Position numbers and translations under genes: made by a program
Notes under the pieces: model-generated
The model's input: only the letters and a program-made list of their open reading frames with translations
What the model was told of the DNA's origin: nothing
Database searches by the model: none
Assembly: GCA_003024175.1 (NCBI GenBank)
Contig: MDYQ01000237.1
Location: forward strand, 1 to 64,000
Reading direction: 5' to 3'
Length of the DNA: 64,000 nucleotides
DNA from: Planoprotostelium fungivorum
Lineage: Eukaryota; Evosea; Variosea; Cavosteliida; Cavosteliaceae
Part shown: piece by piece, positions 45,901-59,158 of the stretch
Numbering within the stretch: the first letter of the stretch is position 1
Layout of the letters: the number at the start of each line of letters is the position of its first letter

Positions 45901-47405
45901 TGAATTTGACTCGTTGTAGATCACAAATTCCAGAAGACCTTCTTGGCCACGTATCGTTCCTTCACGACGCCCACCGAACTCCTGACCAAATTGATCCAGA
46001 GGTGATTTTATTTCATTTTATTCTCTCCTCAAGGGAGACAGGTACAACATCTTGATCCCTCGACTTCCACGAGACATCAACATGGACGAATACGCAGAGA
46101 CGACGATCATCCCCATCCAATTGAGAGTCATCAACACCATCAAGCTGTGGATCGAATCAGCTCCCTTCGATTTCGATCGCGCGCTGAGAGACAAAGTTCT
46201 CACTTTCATGCAGAAGATCAACTCGGAGGGACATTCTATATCTGCCAAACAAATCTCTTCCATGTTACAGAGAAAGGTGTGTTTTACTGTTTGTGTGGCG
46301 GGTTGTAGATGGAAGATGACGTGGCACAGGCCAAGCCAGTTCGGCTGACGACCCACCTGGCCATGAAAGATGTACATACGGTGACATTTGCATGAAGTTT
46401 CTAGTCTGACGGGTGCAGTTGAACACGGGTGCCCTGGACTTTTCAAAGATCTTGCAGCAGTATCCAGAAGAGTCCATAGCAAAGTGTCTCACCATCATCG
46501 ACTCCACCTTCTTCGTCAACATCAAAGTGATATCATCATAAGAGAAATCGACTGACGATCACAGCCCGATGAGCTGATGAACTGGAAGGGTTCTTCTTCG
46601 AAATCGATCAGTAACCTCGCTCAATTATCAGAAAAGTTCAACCAAGGTGAGAGGAAATGGCATTCGATTTCACTTGATTGGTGTGACACGATTGTAGTCT
46701 CTTATTGGGCAGTGTCCAGCGTTTTAGAATGTGACAGAGTGAACGACAGAATCAAAGCCATGGAGAAATTGTTAGACCTCTGCACGGTGAGAAGTAAAAG
46801 AGAGAGTTCCACTGAATCACCGTAGCACCTGCGAAAGATGAACAATTTTTGTTCGTTGTTCGCAATCATCTCGGCTATGAACACAGTGCCCATCTATCGA
46901 TTGAGCTTCACCAAGGAAGGGATGTCACAGAAGTACACGAAGGTCAGTTCCATAGACATTGATTTCGATTGACGTACGACAGATGCTGGACAATTTCATG
47001 GAGCTGATGTCTCCCAGTGGAGCCTACAAGAACTATCTAGACTGTCTCAGGAGCATCAATCCACCGTGAGTTCTATAGAATGTTTCATCCTGATGAAATC
47101 CTTCAGATGCGTACCTTACGTCGGAGTGTGGCTGACTCAACTCTTGTGAGGCGCGTTGTAGATGGAAGAATACTCACCCACACAGACACATTGACGAGGG
47201 AAATTCGAACAAGAGCAACGGCCTGATCAACTTTAGAAAGATGGAGATGTTCTCCAATGTCATCTTGGACGTGCAATTGTACCAACAGATGCAGTACAGA
47301 GACGTTGGAGCCGACCAGCAGCTGGTCAGCATCTTCATGCAGTTGCCCAGAGACTACAACGAGGACGACTTTTACGCTCTGTCTCATCTGAGAGAACCGA
47401 GGTGA
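42974..47405 (+). CDS. PH-REM-RasGEF protein
   Basis: A Ras exchange factor with a lipid-binding module. The ATG at 42974 (MFRKLTGSPSFSSPPSRSHS) leads into a PH domain read across four short introns: LITIGNKIKNGEPYWVVLGA, PTKQIPLSDVSSVLEPSVKN, KAHMFIGMSQEESESW (conserved terminal Trp) and GAAIRSG. A long helical central region follows (NNLMNLLTKIKGEVAEELSN, DLLGCCKDILVCSKDMAELI). An acidic poly-Glu patch lies at about 45675-45710. The REM domain has TLNKLIEKLTASQLN and TFLATYRSFTTPTELLTKLI. The CDC25 domain has DFSKILQQYPEESIAKCLTI, LECDRVNDRIKAMEKLLDLC, LRKMNNFCSLFAIISAMNTV, PIYRLSFT, PPCVPYVGVWLTQLL and NGLINFRKMEMFSNVI. It ends LSHLREPR, or slightly later (about 47468) if a last small exon is used. 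One intron appears to be 19 nt. Confidence 0.9.
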
Positions 47406-47693
47406 GGAAGAGAGGAGGAGAAAGTATCTGAAAGAAGCAGGAATGCCGAGAGATCAGATATTGCCTGAGAAGAGACAAAATAAACGTTTCAATCGCACGA
47501 GCTGAGAGACAGCGCTCGGCGAGGAGGGATATACAGTCGTTGCTTCTCTTTCACTTTTTACTGATATCGATCTCTCTTCTGTCGTCTCCTCTGGTGTACC
47601 GAAGCAAAAGATGGTTTTAACTCTTGTATAGAAATCATATGGACACACGAGAGGGCGCTGATTCGTATTTGACCTTTTCTCTTCTCATCCTCC

Positions 47694-49153
47694 TCATACT
47701 CCTCTCTGAGAGGTCCACCTGTTGTTCACGTCATCTCCCTCCTCTGTCAACAAACTCACCTCTTCGATCACAGTGGTCGTTTCTGTCTTCACCTTCTCAA
47801 GCTTCACTCCCTCCAACCTCACCCTCTCCACCTTCACTTTCTTCACTTCCTTCACCTTCTCTTCTTTCAATTCAAACCCACTTTGATCTCTCACCTCCAT
47901 CTCTCCACTCTCCCTCTTCTTCAAGAGCAGCTCTTCCTTCTGAAAGAAAGCGAGGTCCGATGCAAACAAGACGGAATGAGCCCAGCCCGCGTAATCTCCA
48001 AATTTGTCGCAGAAGAGGTTGTTCACCTCATCGTGGAGAGAAGGTGTGAGAGTCTTTCCCTTCAGTTTGGGCCAGTAGCTCTGGGCGATCTGCCACACGT
48101 GTGTGTCCACTGGTACGATGTCGTATCGATTGAGGGAGAAGAGGGCCACGCAGTCAGCCACCTTTTCGTTTCAGAAGGTGAAGGAAGGTGAAGGTGTGGG
48201 ATAGTGAGTGTGGTTCACCTTCCTGCCAACACCCATCAGTTGCATGAGCTCGGAGCGAACTTTTTCTCTGCTCATCGTCTCTGAAGTCAACCCATTCAAC
48301 CATGTCTCCCCTCCTCTTTCGATGACCTGTGACCCTCCATCAGACATTACATGAGAGATGGAGAGACACTTTAGATGATCGGATGAAGTGGATGATGCAG
48401 TTGATGAGAGGTGATGATCTTCACCTGTTTCGCTGCGGACGTGACAAAACGAGCGCGATATCCGAAACCTAAATCACGAAACTTTTCTTCTTCCGCTGCA
48501 GCCAACTGCTCGATGGTGGGGAAAGTGTGAAAGGTGGTATCCCCACTGGTGTAGATCTTCTCTCCGTACTCGGCACACAGTGATTCTGTCTCACTCAATC
48601 CATATCATTCCTCCATCATCTCACCAATCATCTTTGTGATGCGTGCGATGTTGTTGTTCGAAGTGCAGATGAAAGAGAAGAGACACTCTGCCGGATCTTG
48701 TCTGAGAAGTCTCAGACCTCCGTATCGCTCTCCTGTACCTCTGAATCGCTCATCCGCCGCACTCCATCTGTAGTTCGTGTCAACCACGGAGGACCTTCAC
48801 GACCCACCTGTCGTATAGCTGTACCAGATCTCTATCGAGGTGAAGGTAATTTCTCAATCTCTCTTCATCTCCCTCCTCTTTCTCGTCTTGACGTGCCAGT
48901 ACACGGTAACAGACGTCCCCTGTGCCGTCTTCACGCAGGCCATACACTCTTCGTCCGATCACTCCAACCCACGACTGTCAATCATTAAATGAGATCAATC
49001 ATTGAGTGAGAGGACGAAAGATGGTGATACCTCTCCCTCGCTGTCGTTCAGTTTCCTCCAACGGAAGCTCTGTCCACATCGTAATGTCTTACTGAGATTG
49101 AGATCGACAGATGAGCTGAGTCCGAGGGGTTTCCAGCCGTTACTGCTTACCAT
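47694..49153 (-). CDS. OGG1: 8-oxoguanine DNA glycosylase
   Basis: A bifunctional base-excision-repair glycosylase that removes 8-oxoG paired with C. The start MVSSNGWKPLGL leads to LNLSKTLRCGQSFRWRKLND, then WVGVIGRRVYGL, RQDPAECLFSFICTSNNNIA, TFHTFPTIEQLAAAEEEKFR, DLGFGYRARFV and the helix-hairpin-helix GVGRKVADCVAL, split by an intron after GVGRK. The catalytic Lys is in GRKVADC and the catalytic Asp in DIVPVDTHVWQIA. The substrate-loop CTSNNNIARIT is present. After the domain (YWPKLKGKTLTP) there is a Lys/Glu/Val-rich tail unusual for the family, ending RWTSQRGV. I see no mitochondrial presequence. Full-length and apparently intact. Confidence 0.94.
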
Positions 49154-49487
49154 TGTCTGTAGTCATCAGCATCAGAGTGTTGCTGTACAAATCACCTTTG
49201 ATGCAGACATGTTACGCCTAGTTTGACAAGATAAACGATATATACAGTGAGAAATAGTTGTTTGTCCTCTCAATCTGCCATTGAGCATCAGCCCGTGACG
49301 AATAATAAATGAAACCAAGAATTGCATGAGTTGTAGAATTCATAAAACGAATCCCAAAATGTTGAGATGGAGCTCATCTTCTGAATGGCGATATCGAACC
49401 TTCTCAAAGACTATTGAATCAGCATATCCGATCGACTCCTTCGATTCATGTTTCTCTTCCACTCTTAAAACACATCATCCAACCCAT
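49154..49487. other. OGG1 upstream region / aminopeptidase 3' end
   Basis: 334 bp holding the OGG1 promoter and the 3' UTR of the leucyl aminopeptidase, both read from the minus strand. AT-rich at 49220-49330, with an AATAAA-like signal on the plus strand (49310 region). No gene is seen. Confidence 0.4.
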
Positions 49488-51465
49488 TTATTTAGAGGAC
49501 AGTTGTCTCACGAACTCGATGAGAGGACGCGTTCCTCTCCCAGACATTCCCTTCACGTTGACTCCTCCATCTGCCGTCATCATGACCCCCGCGATGTCGC
49601 AGTGTGCCCACTTGATCTCCTTCTCCTTCAGTCCCTTCACAAAGAAAGACAAGAAGGCCGCCGCCGTGCAGGAACCCCCCGCAGGTCCCACCGAATTGTT
49701 CAGCTTCGCGTTCGGTGTCTTCTTGACCAACTCTCTGTACCTCTTATCTGTTCGAGTCAGCCTGACCTCTCCGATGCCTCACCCAATGGCATTCTCCAGT
49801 ATCGATCGTGGGTGAGATCACCCGCCCTCTTAAGAGACTGCCACATGTCGTCGTCCGAGCAGAACAGCCCGGTGAATTCGGCGCCCAGTGCAACGGAGAC
49901 AGCACCAGTGAGGGTGGCCACATCGATGACAAACTCGGGTTTGTACTTTTCTGTAGAGTAGTAGAGGGCGTCGGCGAGCACCAATCTTCCCTCTGCATCC
50001 GTGTTGTTCACCTGATGGATTCAGGGTGTCTTCCTCTACAACGAGTCACCTGGATGGTGTCTCCGTTCATGGCTGTAACGACGTCTCCTGGTTTTGTGGC
50101 CGTACCCGATGGCATGTTCTCACACAGGGGTGTCACTGCAACCACATTCACGTTCAACTGTTTTCATCAACATCTTCCTCTCTTTCTATCCCTCTCTTCT
50201 TCTGCTTCTCTCTCTTCTATCCCTCTCTCTTCTATATCTCCTCTTGTATATCTCTCCTCTTGTATATCTCTCCTCTTCTATATCTCTCTCACCTTCAATC
50301 TGGCGATGGCTCTCATGGTGGAAGCGACCACGGCAGCACCTCCCATGTCTCCTCTCATCATCTCCATGTCCTTTGATGGTTTGATCGATATACCTTCACT
50401 CCTTCACCTCCCCCCCCATTCCATCTCACTCACCTCCTGTATCGAAGGTGATTCCCTTCCCCACTAAAACGACGTCTACGCCCTCCTTCTCTGAGCCCTG
50501 TGACCTTCAGCTCTTCTTCTCATCCAGCGGTACGTCTCAATTCAAAATGTTTAAAATACCTTGTATGTCATCTCTACGAATTTGGCGGGCTCGGCCGAAC
50601 CACGAGTCACGCTGAGGAAGGCACCCATGTTCTTCTCTCTCGCCCATTCTTCTTCGTGGACTTGCACTTTGACGTTGTCCAGTCCATTTAACATGTCCTT
50701 CACCTTCTCGGAGAAGATGGTGGGAGTGAGGAGATTGGCCGGTGTCTGTCATCGGTCGACGATGGAAGGACGAGGAGACACACCTCCATCAGTTCTCTCG
50801 CCATGTTCTGGGCTTCACCGTAGATGACTCCGGTTTCCCACGTCAAGCCATCATCTGAGATGATTTCAATCACTTCAATCGATTGACGTCCATATCGTGT
50901 CTGACCTGAGGTAGTAGTGCGTTCGGTTGGGAGGGGATGGACATCGAGAGCCTTCTTGTTGTATTTGTAAAGGCCTAGCATGGCTCCTTCCGCCGCAGCT
51001 GTTCATCTTTAATGATGTGTTTGGGACATTGTGAGATCACCATGAGCGCTGTGGAGTGTGTCCACATGAATGGCTTCGGCACCGTTGTTCCTCAAGTGTC
51101 TGGCGCCAAGGGCTGCCATCTCTCTCGTCTTCTCTCTCAAATCGACGTCGTCCTCTTCATCTTCTTTCACGTATACAGCAGCAAACTGTTGAACACTTCA
51201 GATGTAACAACCCTGAGAAGACAATCACCTGTTGTGATTCGGGACCAACACCGTGGAACACTCTGACTTCATTGGACTTGTTCTTGGTCTTGGCTGATTT
51301 CCACAGGTGAGAGAGTGTCTCTGCCAGAGGTGCAGCTACGGAGGAGACAGTGGCGTCTTTCTGGACAGCGACGACAGAGCTTGAAGTAGCACGTCGAAAT
51401 GACACACCATTTGTGCTCGGGCGAGACAAAAGAGTGCTAGTGAGTCTGGGAATCCTGAGCATCAT
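49488..51465 (-). CDS. M17 leucyl aminopeptidase, probably mitochondrial
   Basis: A two-metal aminopeptidase. The N-terminus [20 protein letters not shown] is Arg/Ser/Thr-rich without acids, as in a mitochondrial presequence. The middle has [22 protein letters not shown] and the linker [20 protein letters not shown]. The catalytic core has the family signature [14 protein letters not shown] (metal ligands Asp and Glu, bicarbonate-site Arg), [20 protein letters not shown] and [10 protein letters not shown]. It ends [40 protein letters not shown] and [18 protein letters not shown]. Expected motifs are present at usual length. One intron has a CT-rich tandem repeat. It is divergent from thioredoxin reductase with about 100 bp between starts. 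Confidence 0.93.
50206..50290 (+). repeat. Intronic pyrimidine-rich tandem repeat
   Basis: Repeats of a 17-18-bp CT-rich unit around tctcctcttgtatatc lie within an intron of the aminopeptidase gene, extending more loosely back to 50160. Simple-sequence expansion; no coding role. Confidence 0.75.
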
Positions 51466-51568
51466 GTTCGATCAGGCCTGATGTATATATGACGTGATCG
51501 AGATCTGTGATGATTTCTACAACGCAAACGTTGTGTGAGAACCGATCAAAGACGATGTTGGCCAACTC
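51466..51568. promoter_or_regulatory. Shared divergent promoter, aminopeptidase / thioredoxin reductase
   Basis: The two inferred start codons are 103 bp apart. Both proteins carry basic, acid-poor leaders expected for mitochondrial import, so co-regulation from one short region is plausible (inference). A tatatat segment near 51484 could be a TATA element for either direction. Confidence 0.5.
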
Positions 51569-53707
<2,139 letters not shown>

Positions 53708-53754
53708 TGGACGCCCGTGGGCTGCTCTGAGAGATAGAGATGACACTCGTGGCA

Positions 53755-53815
53755 TTGCCGTTGATGACGTCATGCACCGCAACCTATCAAGGAGGTGCAT
53801 GCACTGAAGGAGTGA
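53755..53815 (+). promoter_or_regulatory. Candidate SECIS element in TXNRD 3' UTR
   Basis: An ATGA at 53764-53767 and a TGAA at 53805-53808 flank a stem (CATGCACC at 53771 with GGTGCATG at 53794) extended by a G-C and a T-A pair around one bulged C. The apical loop has unpaired AA (53781-53782), 13 nt after ATGA. This order (ATGA, 10-bp stem, AA loop, GA) is the eukaryotic SECIS plan. The lower stem below the core is weak, so I am not certain. Confidence 0.6.
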
Positions 53816-53929
53816 TAAACATCTGCTATATGTCTATGACATGTGTGGACCACGTATGGATCATGTATAGATCATGTGTGGATATGGACATGTATAGATA
53901 TGTGTGGTGGATGTTGCAGTGAGACGAAT

Positions 53930-55145
53930 TTATACAACCATGACGACGCATTTCGAACCGAGAGCCTTTTGCAGGGAGTGAACGAAGGACTCCGAACCAA
54001 AGTAGGGTGTGATCTTCCTCTCCTGCTGATTCTCTAGGCTCCTTCCCACCACGATGTAACTGACGGCATACTTCTCTCCTATCGTCACCACCGTATCTGT
54101 TGCCTCCCCCGCAGCGATCAACACCGAATAGTCCAACTGTCTCCCTTCAGATGAATCACACGTATCTCTCTCACCTCCGGTCTCATCTCATTCAAGACTC
54201 TCTCGTACCTCTTTGCGATGTTTCTGGCTTGCTCCCACAGGAGAGATTTGAGTAGAACGTTGCAGTTGTTGTTGCTGATGTGGTACTTGAAGGAGTTGGC
54301 GGAGATGGCGTTCATGATGCCGGCGGGGAGGCGACTGTTCCACGGGACTAAGATGATGACGTGTTCTTGGAGTGGGTTGACCACCATCTTGCATGCGGCC
54401 TCTAATGCCTTGTCGGCCTCGCCCGATCCATCGGCCAAGATCATGATGACGTTCTGTAGGGGTGATTTTTCGGTCATCTGCTTTTTGTTTTCTTCCATCT
54501 GCGTGTGGTCTACAAAGTCTATCAGATCGGTGATCGGTGGTGAGTTGCTGTTGGTCAACAGAGGAGAGATTCCAGACGTGCTGTTTCTCTTGAGGGATCC
54601 TCGCCTGTCTCTCGATCAGATCACGTAAAGAGGTGACGTGTAGGATGATGATGATTGGACTCACATGAAACCCGGTGAAGAGGGTGCTTCCATCTTGGGT
54701 GACGTCTTAAAGAATCCGAGTTTGGGTGAGGTGGGTGTTGGTGATGATGTCAAGTTATCTGTTCGAAGGTTGAGTGGGATCGAAAACATCCGATCGCGCG
54801 GATTACCCAAGTTGTGTGTGATGATGGATGCGGGTTCGACGAGACCATCTCCCTTCCTGAGACAGTTGATCTTGATGTCTCTGTGCGCTTGTTCTATCGT
54901 ATTGTGGAGCTGTTCCGGTTGCATGTGTTGGAATTCATGTAAAAGCGTCTGCCAGTTGTGCTTGATGAGACTCTCCGCCTCTTGGAGCGTGACGCAGTCT
55001 GCAACGTCGGAGACCGAGATCTGTTCCCTCTTCAGAACCCATCGAGAGAAAGATCTTTACAAACCTGCTCGTATTTCACATGTGGCATCATATCCAAAGA
55101 CCTCGTAACTGGTCCGGAGACGTGCTTGTGGAAGATGCTAGTCAT
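53930..55145 (-). CDS. Universal-stress-protein-fold protein with extra N-terminal domain
   Basis: The C-terminal part is UspA-like: LQNVIMILADGSGEADKALE, AACKMV, VIILVPWNSRLP, then across an intron DYSVLIAAGEATDTVVTIGE, KYAVSYIVVGRSLEN and the ending SFVHSLQKALGSKCVVMVV, which matches the last beta strand of the family. The first exons (from the ATG at 55145, MTSIFHKHVSGP) give an N-terminal region I do not recognise (ADCVTLQEAESLIKHNWQTL, HEFQHMQPEQLHNTIEQAHR) and then a Ser/Pro-rich linker (SPTPTSPKLGFFKTSPKMEA). The ATP-binding G-2x-G-9x-G(S/T) motif of some Usp proteins is not evident, so nucleotide binding is doubtful. Role unknown beyond a general stress link in the family. Confidence 0.75.
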
Positions 55146-55409
55146 GATCCTCTCTCTGTGTGGATGTGTGGCTTTGTTTCTACCCCCTTTTTCTCTGTTC
55201 GTTCCCCGGGGCTCGGCGCGCTTCGGAATGTGTAGCGGGCCTTGTGGTTCCTGTCATTCGGAGAATTCAATCAGCCCGATTCAAGTTGGTCTCTGTGGGA
55301 GGATCATGTCAGACTCCTTCCAGTGAACAGAATAAGTCGTCCTCTAAGAAGCTGGTCACGCCGGTGTGATGACGAGAGAGATGAGAAACGCCGTGTGAAT
55401 ATAAATAAT

Positions 55410-55631
55410 TTAATGCATGGCCTTTTGCTTGTGGAACTCGCTCTTGACGGCGTGGACACCTTCTGAGACCTTATCTACTGCGGCGTTGAGGCCTCCCTTA
55501 GTTCTAGTGCTGGTGGGCAGGAATCTGTCCTTGGCGATCTCGCTGTTGCTGGAGGCTGAGACGTGATCGACGTCCTGGCGGAGCTTGTTGTCGGCGTAGT
55601 CGACGGTGGCTTTAGCGTGCTTGTAGTCCAT
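55410..55631 (-). CDS. Small charged protein, 73 residues, single exon
   Basis: An intron-less frame: MDYKHAKATVDYADNKLRQD at the start and VDKVSEGVHAVKSEFHKQKA near the end. It is hydrophilic, Lys/Asp/Ala-rich and without Cys or Trp, predicted helical, with no signal peptide or membrane segment. The composition resembles small stress-related hydrophilic (LEA- or Hsp12-like) proteins, but I cannot name a family. The ATG has a clean leader. An AT-rich 3' end with ATTTAAATTATT-like sequence near 55400 fits a poly(A) site. Its codon choice (ctc, gcc, aag) suggests good expression. Confidence 0.65.
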   Translation of the reverse strand: MDYKHAKATVDYADNKLRQDVDHVSASSNSEIAKDRFLPTSTRTKGGLNAAVDKVSEGVHAVKSEFHKQKAMH

Positions 55632-55750
55632 GTTGTTCGTGTGTTGTCTGTGTATAAAGTGATGTGTCCATCAGCTCAACATCGAACACCACCCGATTTT
55701 TCGAGAATTGATTCACATTGAATTTTCTGTCGATTTCACGTTCAAGAGTT

Positions 55751-57864
55751 TTATATAATCTTCTTTCCCTCAGCCTTCTGCATCTTCTTGTATAACCTGT
55801 GCACAGTCAGTCGACGATCCATGTGTAGATCCATACTTGTCTCGGATGGCTGCCTTCTTCTGAAGCGTTTCACTCCTCCAGCCGAACAGAATGAAGAAGA
55901 AATATCGCAACCGCATCGGATTGACCATGAAGAACATGGCGAACCACATCAACTGTCTTCTTCAGTCACATAAGACGAGGAGAGTCACCAGTTCAAAGTA
56001 GGTGATGAAAGTGAGAGCCGTCACGGCCTTTGCATCACGAGTCTTCCCTGTTCGAAGGTCAAGGGAGGAGTTGAGAGAGGTACTCACATAGATTGACGAA
56101 TCTGACCCACACTTGCATCAATTCTGGGTAAGGGGCGGTGGAAGGATCTCCCAGGAAAGTCAACAAGAGGCGACTGTACATTCCCAAGTGAATGTGTCCA
56201 GCCGTCGCCACTCCATTCTTGTACGTGCAATTCAACCTTCTCTTCTTCAGTACGTGTCCGTGGAGATGAAACGAGAGGATCGATGCTAAAAGAAAAGGAA
56301 TGGAGGTAGAGACACACAGTAAGAGGGTGGGGTCACGGACAGAGAAGACTTGCATGTACATGTTGGGAGGTGCGAACGGCTCCTCCGTGTACCTCTCAGG
56401 AATGAACGTCTGACTCTCTATGGGACAGTCGAAACCCGTGGACATGATGATGACTTCCGCCTCGATCATCTGCATCCGTCACGAACCACCACCAAAATCA
56501 ACTCACTTGATTTCCACATCCTCCGCTCTCTCTCGTCGCCTCTTTGATCCTCTCGGAAGCTCTATCGCCCAGGTGCTTGTGCATGACATCGGCGGTGGAG
56601 TCGTACTGGTCGAAGAGGACACCCTTCTCGGTGATCTCTACGATGTCTCCTCTTCTCAGTGTAACTTGACCCTTTCTCGTGTGCTTGAGGAAATCACTGT
56701 TGACCACGGGTGTGCTCGTGTGGATTCCGTACTTGGGTGCAAAGTCCTGAAGGAGTCAGTGTCTCTCTTGGCTCGCGCGTTTACCTTTAGCTCGCGGTAG
56801 AAGAAGGTTCGCACGTACCATTCGGGGATCTTACTCAGATAGGTCTGTGGATGTCAACGACTCATGGCTTCAGTCATCGATGAGATGGACACCTGTCGAC
56901 CCGGGTGCATGGATAGAGCGGCCTCGAAGAGGATGTTTCTGGGTATGATCCACTTGTCGCTTCGAGTCAGCATGTCCGTGGACCTCGCTCCTTTACTGAT
57001 GGCTAACTCTACGGCTTCTATCGCAGAGGCTCCTCCTCCGATGACGACGACCTTCTTTCCCGAGACGTCCAGATCATCCAATTGGCTGGAATGGACGATC
57101 TGTCCCTGCGGTCGATTCAACATCTAATCTCGATCGAAAGTCGAGCCACCTTGAATTGATCTTGGTTCTTGAATTGAGCGATGCGAGGTGCGCCACAAGC
57201 ACCAATGGCTACGATGATGGCGTCGAAAGCATGCTCTTTGTCTCCGTTAACGTACCACACGGAAGGACTTGAGTAGTCGTTATCGTTCTTCTTTCCTGCT
57301 CTCTCTATCGATTTGACTTCGGTTCCAAATCTAGTCTTGTTCTGGAGATGATGTTCCAACCAGATCCTCTTGATGTTCGTTAAGATCTCCTCTTGCTGGG
57401 GGTATCCACTCTTCCTGTTCTCTTCAGCATCGTGTTCGGAATGGAGGATTTGGGTTGTCTGGATATTCGGTCCTGATAGTGAATTGATCCTTTCTCACCA
57501 CACAATATCAGGGAAGAACCTGATCGCGCATCAGCAAAGACATTATGTGAATTCTGATGTGGCTTTACCTGTACAGAACGGAGTGGATCTGAAGCCCGCT
57601 GGTGCTGTTAACATCGGCCCAGATCCCACCGACGTCTTTCTTGCTCTCGAAGATGGTGACGTCCCATCCATGGCTGACAGCGTTAGCAGCAGCACTGATC
57701 CCTGCGATACCAGCTCCTATCACTGCTATCCTTCCATTGTGCAATGTCAATCCTGAACGAGGTCTGGGAGGTGTGAAGAGGTAAGCGATTAGCCTCTGGA
57801 AGAGGATGTAAAGAGAGAGAAAGAGCTTGGTAAGACCGTCTGTGAAGGACTCGACAGACACCAT
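55751..57864 (-). CDS. Flavin-containing monooxygenase-like protein
   Basis: An FAD/NADPH monooxygenase. After an N-terminal amphipathic or membrane helix (KLFLSLYILFQRLIAYLF) comes the FAD fingerprint RIAVIGAGIAGISAAANAVS, then VGGIWADVNSTSGLQIHSVL. The family region with GQIVHSSQLDDLDVSGKK fits the FxGxxxH-type signature. The NADPH fold is KKVVVIGGGASAIEAVELAI. Later parts are KWIIPRNILFEAALSMHPGR, EVIIMSTGFDCPIE and a hydrophobic C-terminal third with at least two membrane-like segments (LLLCVSTSIPFLLASILSFH; MWFAMFFMVN). It ends KLYKKMQKAEGKKII, a basic lysine-rich tail. The likely topology is ER-anchored (inference). The start is the ATG at 57864. Substrate unknown. Confidence 0.85.
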
Positions 57865-59158
57865 TCCGCGCAGTAATGATCTTACCAAATTTTTGCGCGA
57901 CTTCGTTAGAGCGAAATTGCTTCTTCGCAGCTAGACTCACAGACCTCTCCCATCTAACTCATCCGTTTGATAAGGTTGTATGGATACAAGATGAATAACA
58001 CAGATGGTCTTTTGGTTTTATTACTTGCACTGTCGACTTACTCTCACCGTTGGTTCATCATGCATGCTCTATATACGACTTGCGTCCGGAGGAGAAGATA
58101 TGGAAGATGGGTTTGTGGTCTGTAGTCGCCTTCGTAGAGAAATCTCCCCTCTGCTACAAACTCCGAAGGTGGAAAGGATTGAGAATGGTACATTAGTCTT
58201 GATCTCCTCTGTCTCACGATCCTCTTATCTTACTTGATGTTCACCTATCCATCCAGATCTCCAGGTCTTCTTTGATCAAAGATACAACCTCCATCGAACA
58301 TCATCCTGAACCGATCTCGTCGAAAGGACGATCCTTCCATTCTTCTCGTCACGAGTCAGAAGATGTTCTGTGTTCGTCGATCGATTGGTGACGACGCAGT
58401 TGTGAATCGGTCGTGTTTCTTCTTCAGATCGTTTCAATCCACCTCAAAGGTGGATCGGAAGGGGCAGAAGCTAGCTAGGTTCTACGAGGTCGCTTGCGTG
58501 TCCGCGATCAGAAAGAAGAAATGGGCGGGAGCGTGAGGAGGAGAGGGAGGGAAGGCGTCAAAGATCTCCCTGTGATGTCAGTGGAAGGCCTCATTTCCTG
58601 GCTCTTCGGTTCTTAACGCAACACACCGAGGAAATCTGGACAGACGCCTTTCCGTTGACTTCTTTCACCTTAACTTCTCCATAACTTTAGGTCACCGCTA
58701 GGCAGAGTCTATTGTGCCCGAGAGTGGTGACAATAAATTTATCGCATAATGAATCGAGAATCTATTCAGGGATTCGCGCTGTGTTTTCGCAAGAGTGAGA
58801 GATGCGAACGGAGAGGGAGGGCATTCGTGGCGTGGTTTAAGGTTCAACGAGGAAAAAGGAGGCGAAGGTCAAAACCATCTTGCCCCATCAGTCGATAAGC
58901 GCGGTCTCTTTCCCGTGCTCTATCTACCACTCTCACCGCTGTTTCTTCGAGACAGCAACACACAGCATCCCCACGGGATAGCTCATCCTCGGCCTGGAGA
59001 TCTTCTAATCTCCGGCCCGTTAGTGAATGCGCTTTGAGGAAAAAAGGGCTCTTCGTCGTGCCTACGGCCATCCGGCTGGGCCACACTTTGAGTAGCACCC
59101 TTTACTGTTAGACTCTCACCAACCTCCCAAACCTCTATAACCTTCAACCCAAACCAAC
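57865..59158. other. Long upstream region of ornithine decarboxylase
   Basis: About 1.3 kb, the longest single-copy gap in the window. Short frames (for example 58004-58237 plus, 58844-59098 minus) do not look like proteins. The final 60 bp before the ODC start are very poor in G and rich in C, A and T (ctctataaccttcaaccc), as in leaders of highly expressed genes. A tctataa segment at about 59132 may be a TATA box. An uORF-like ATG occurs at 58802. The space may hold the ODC control region; no repeat or RNA gene is seen. Confidence 0.4.
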
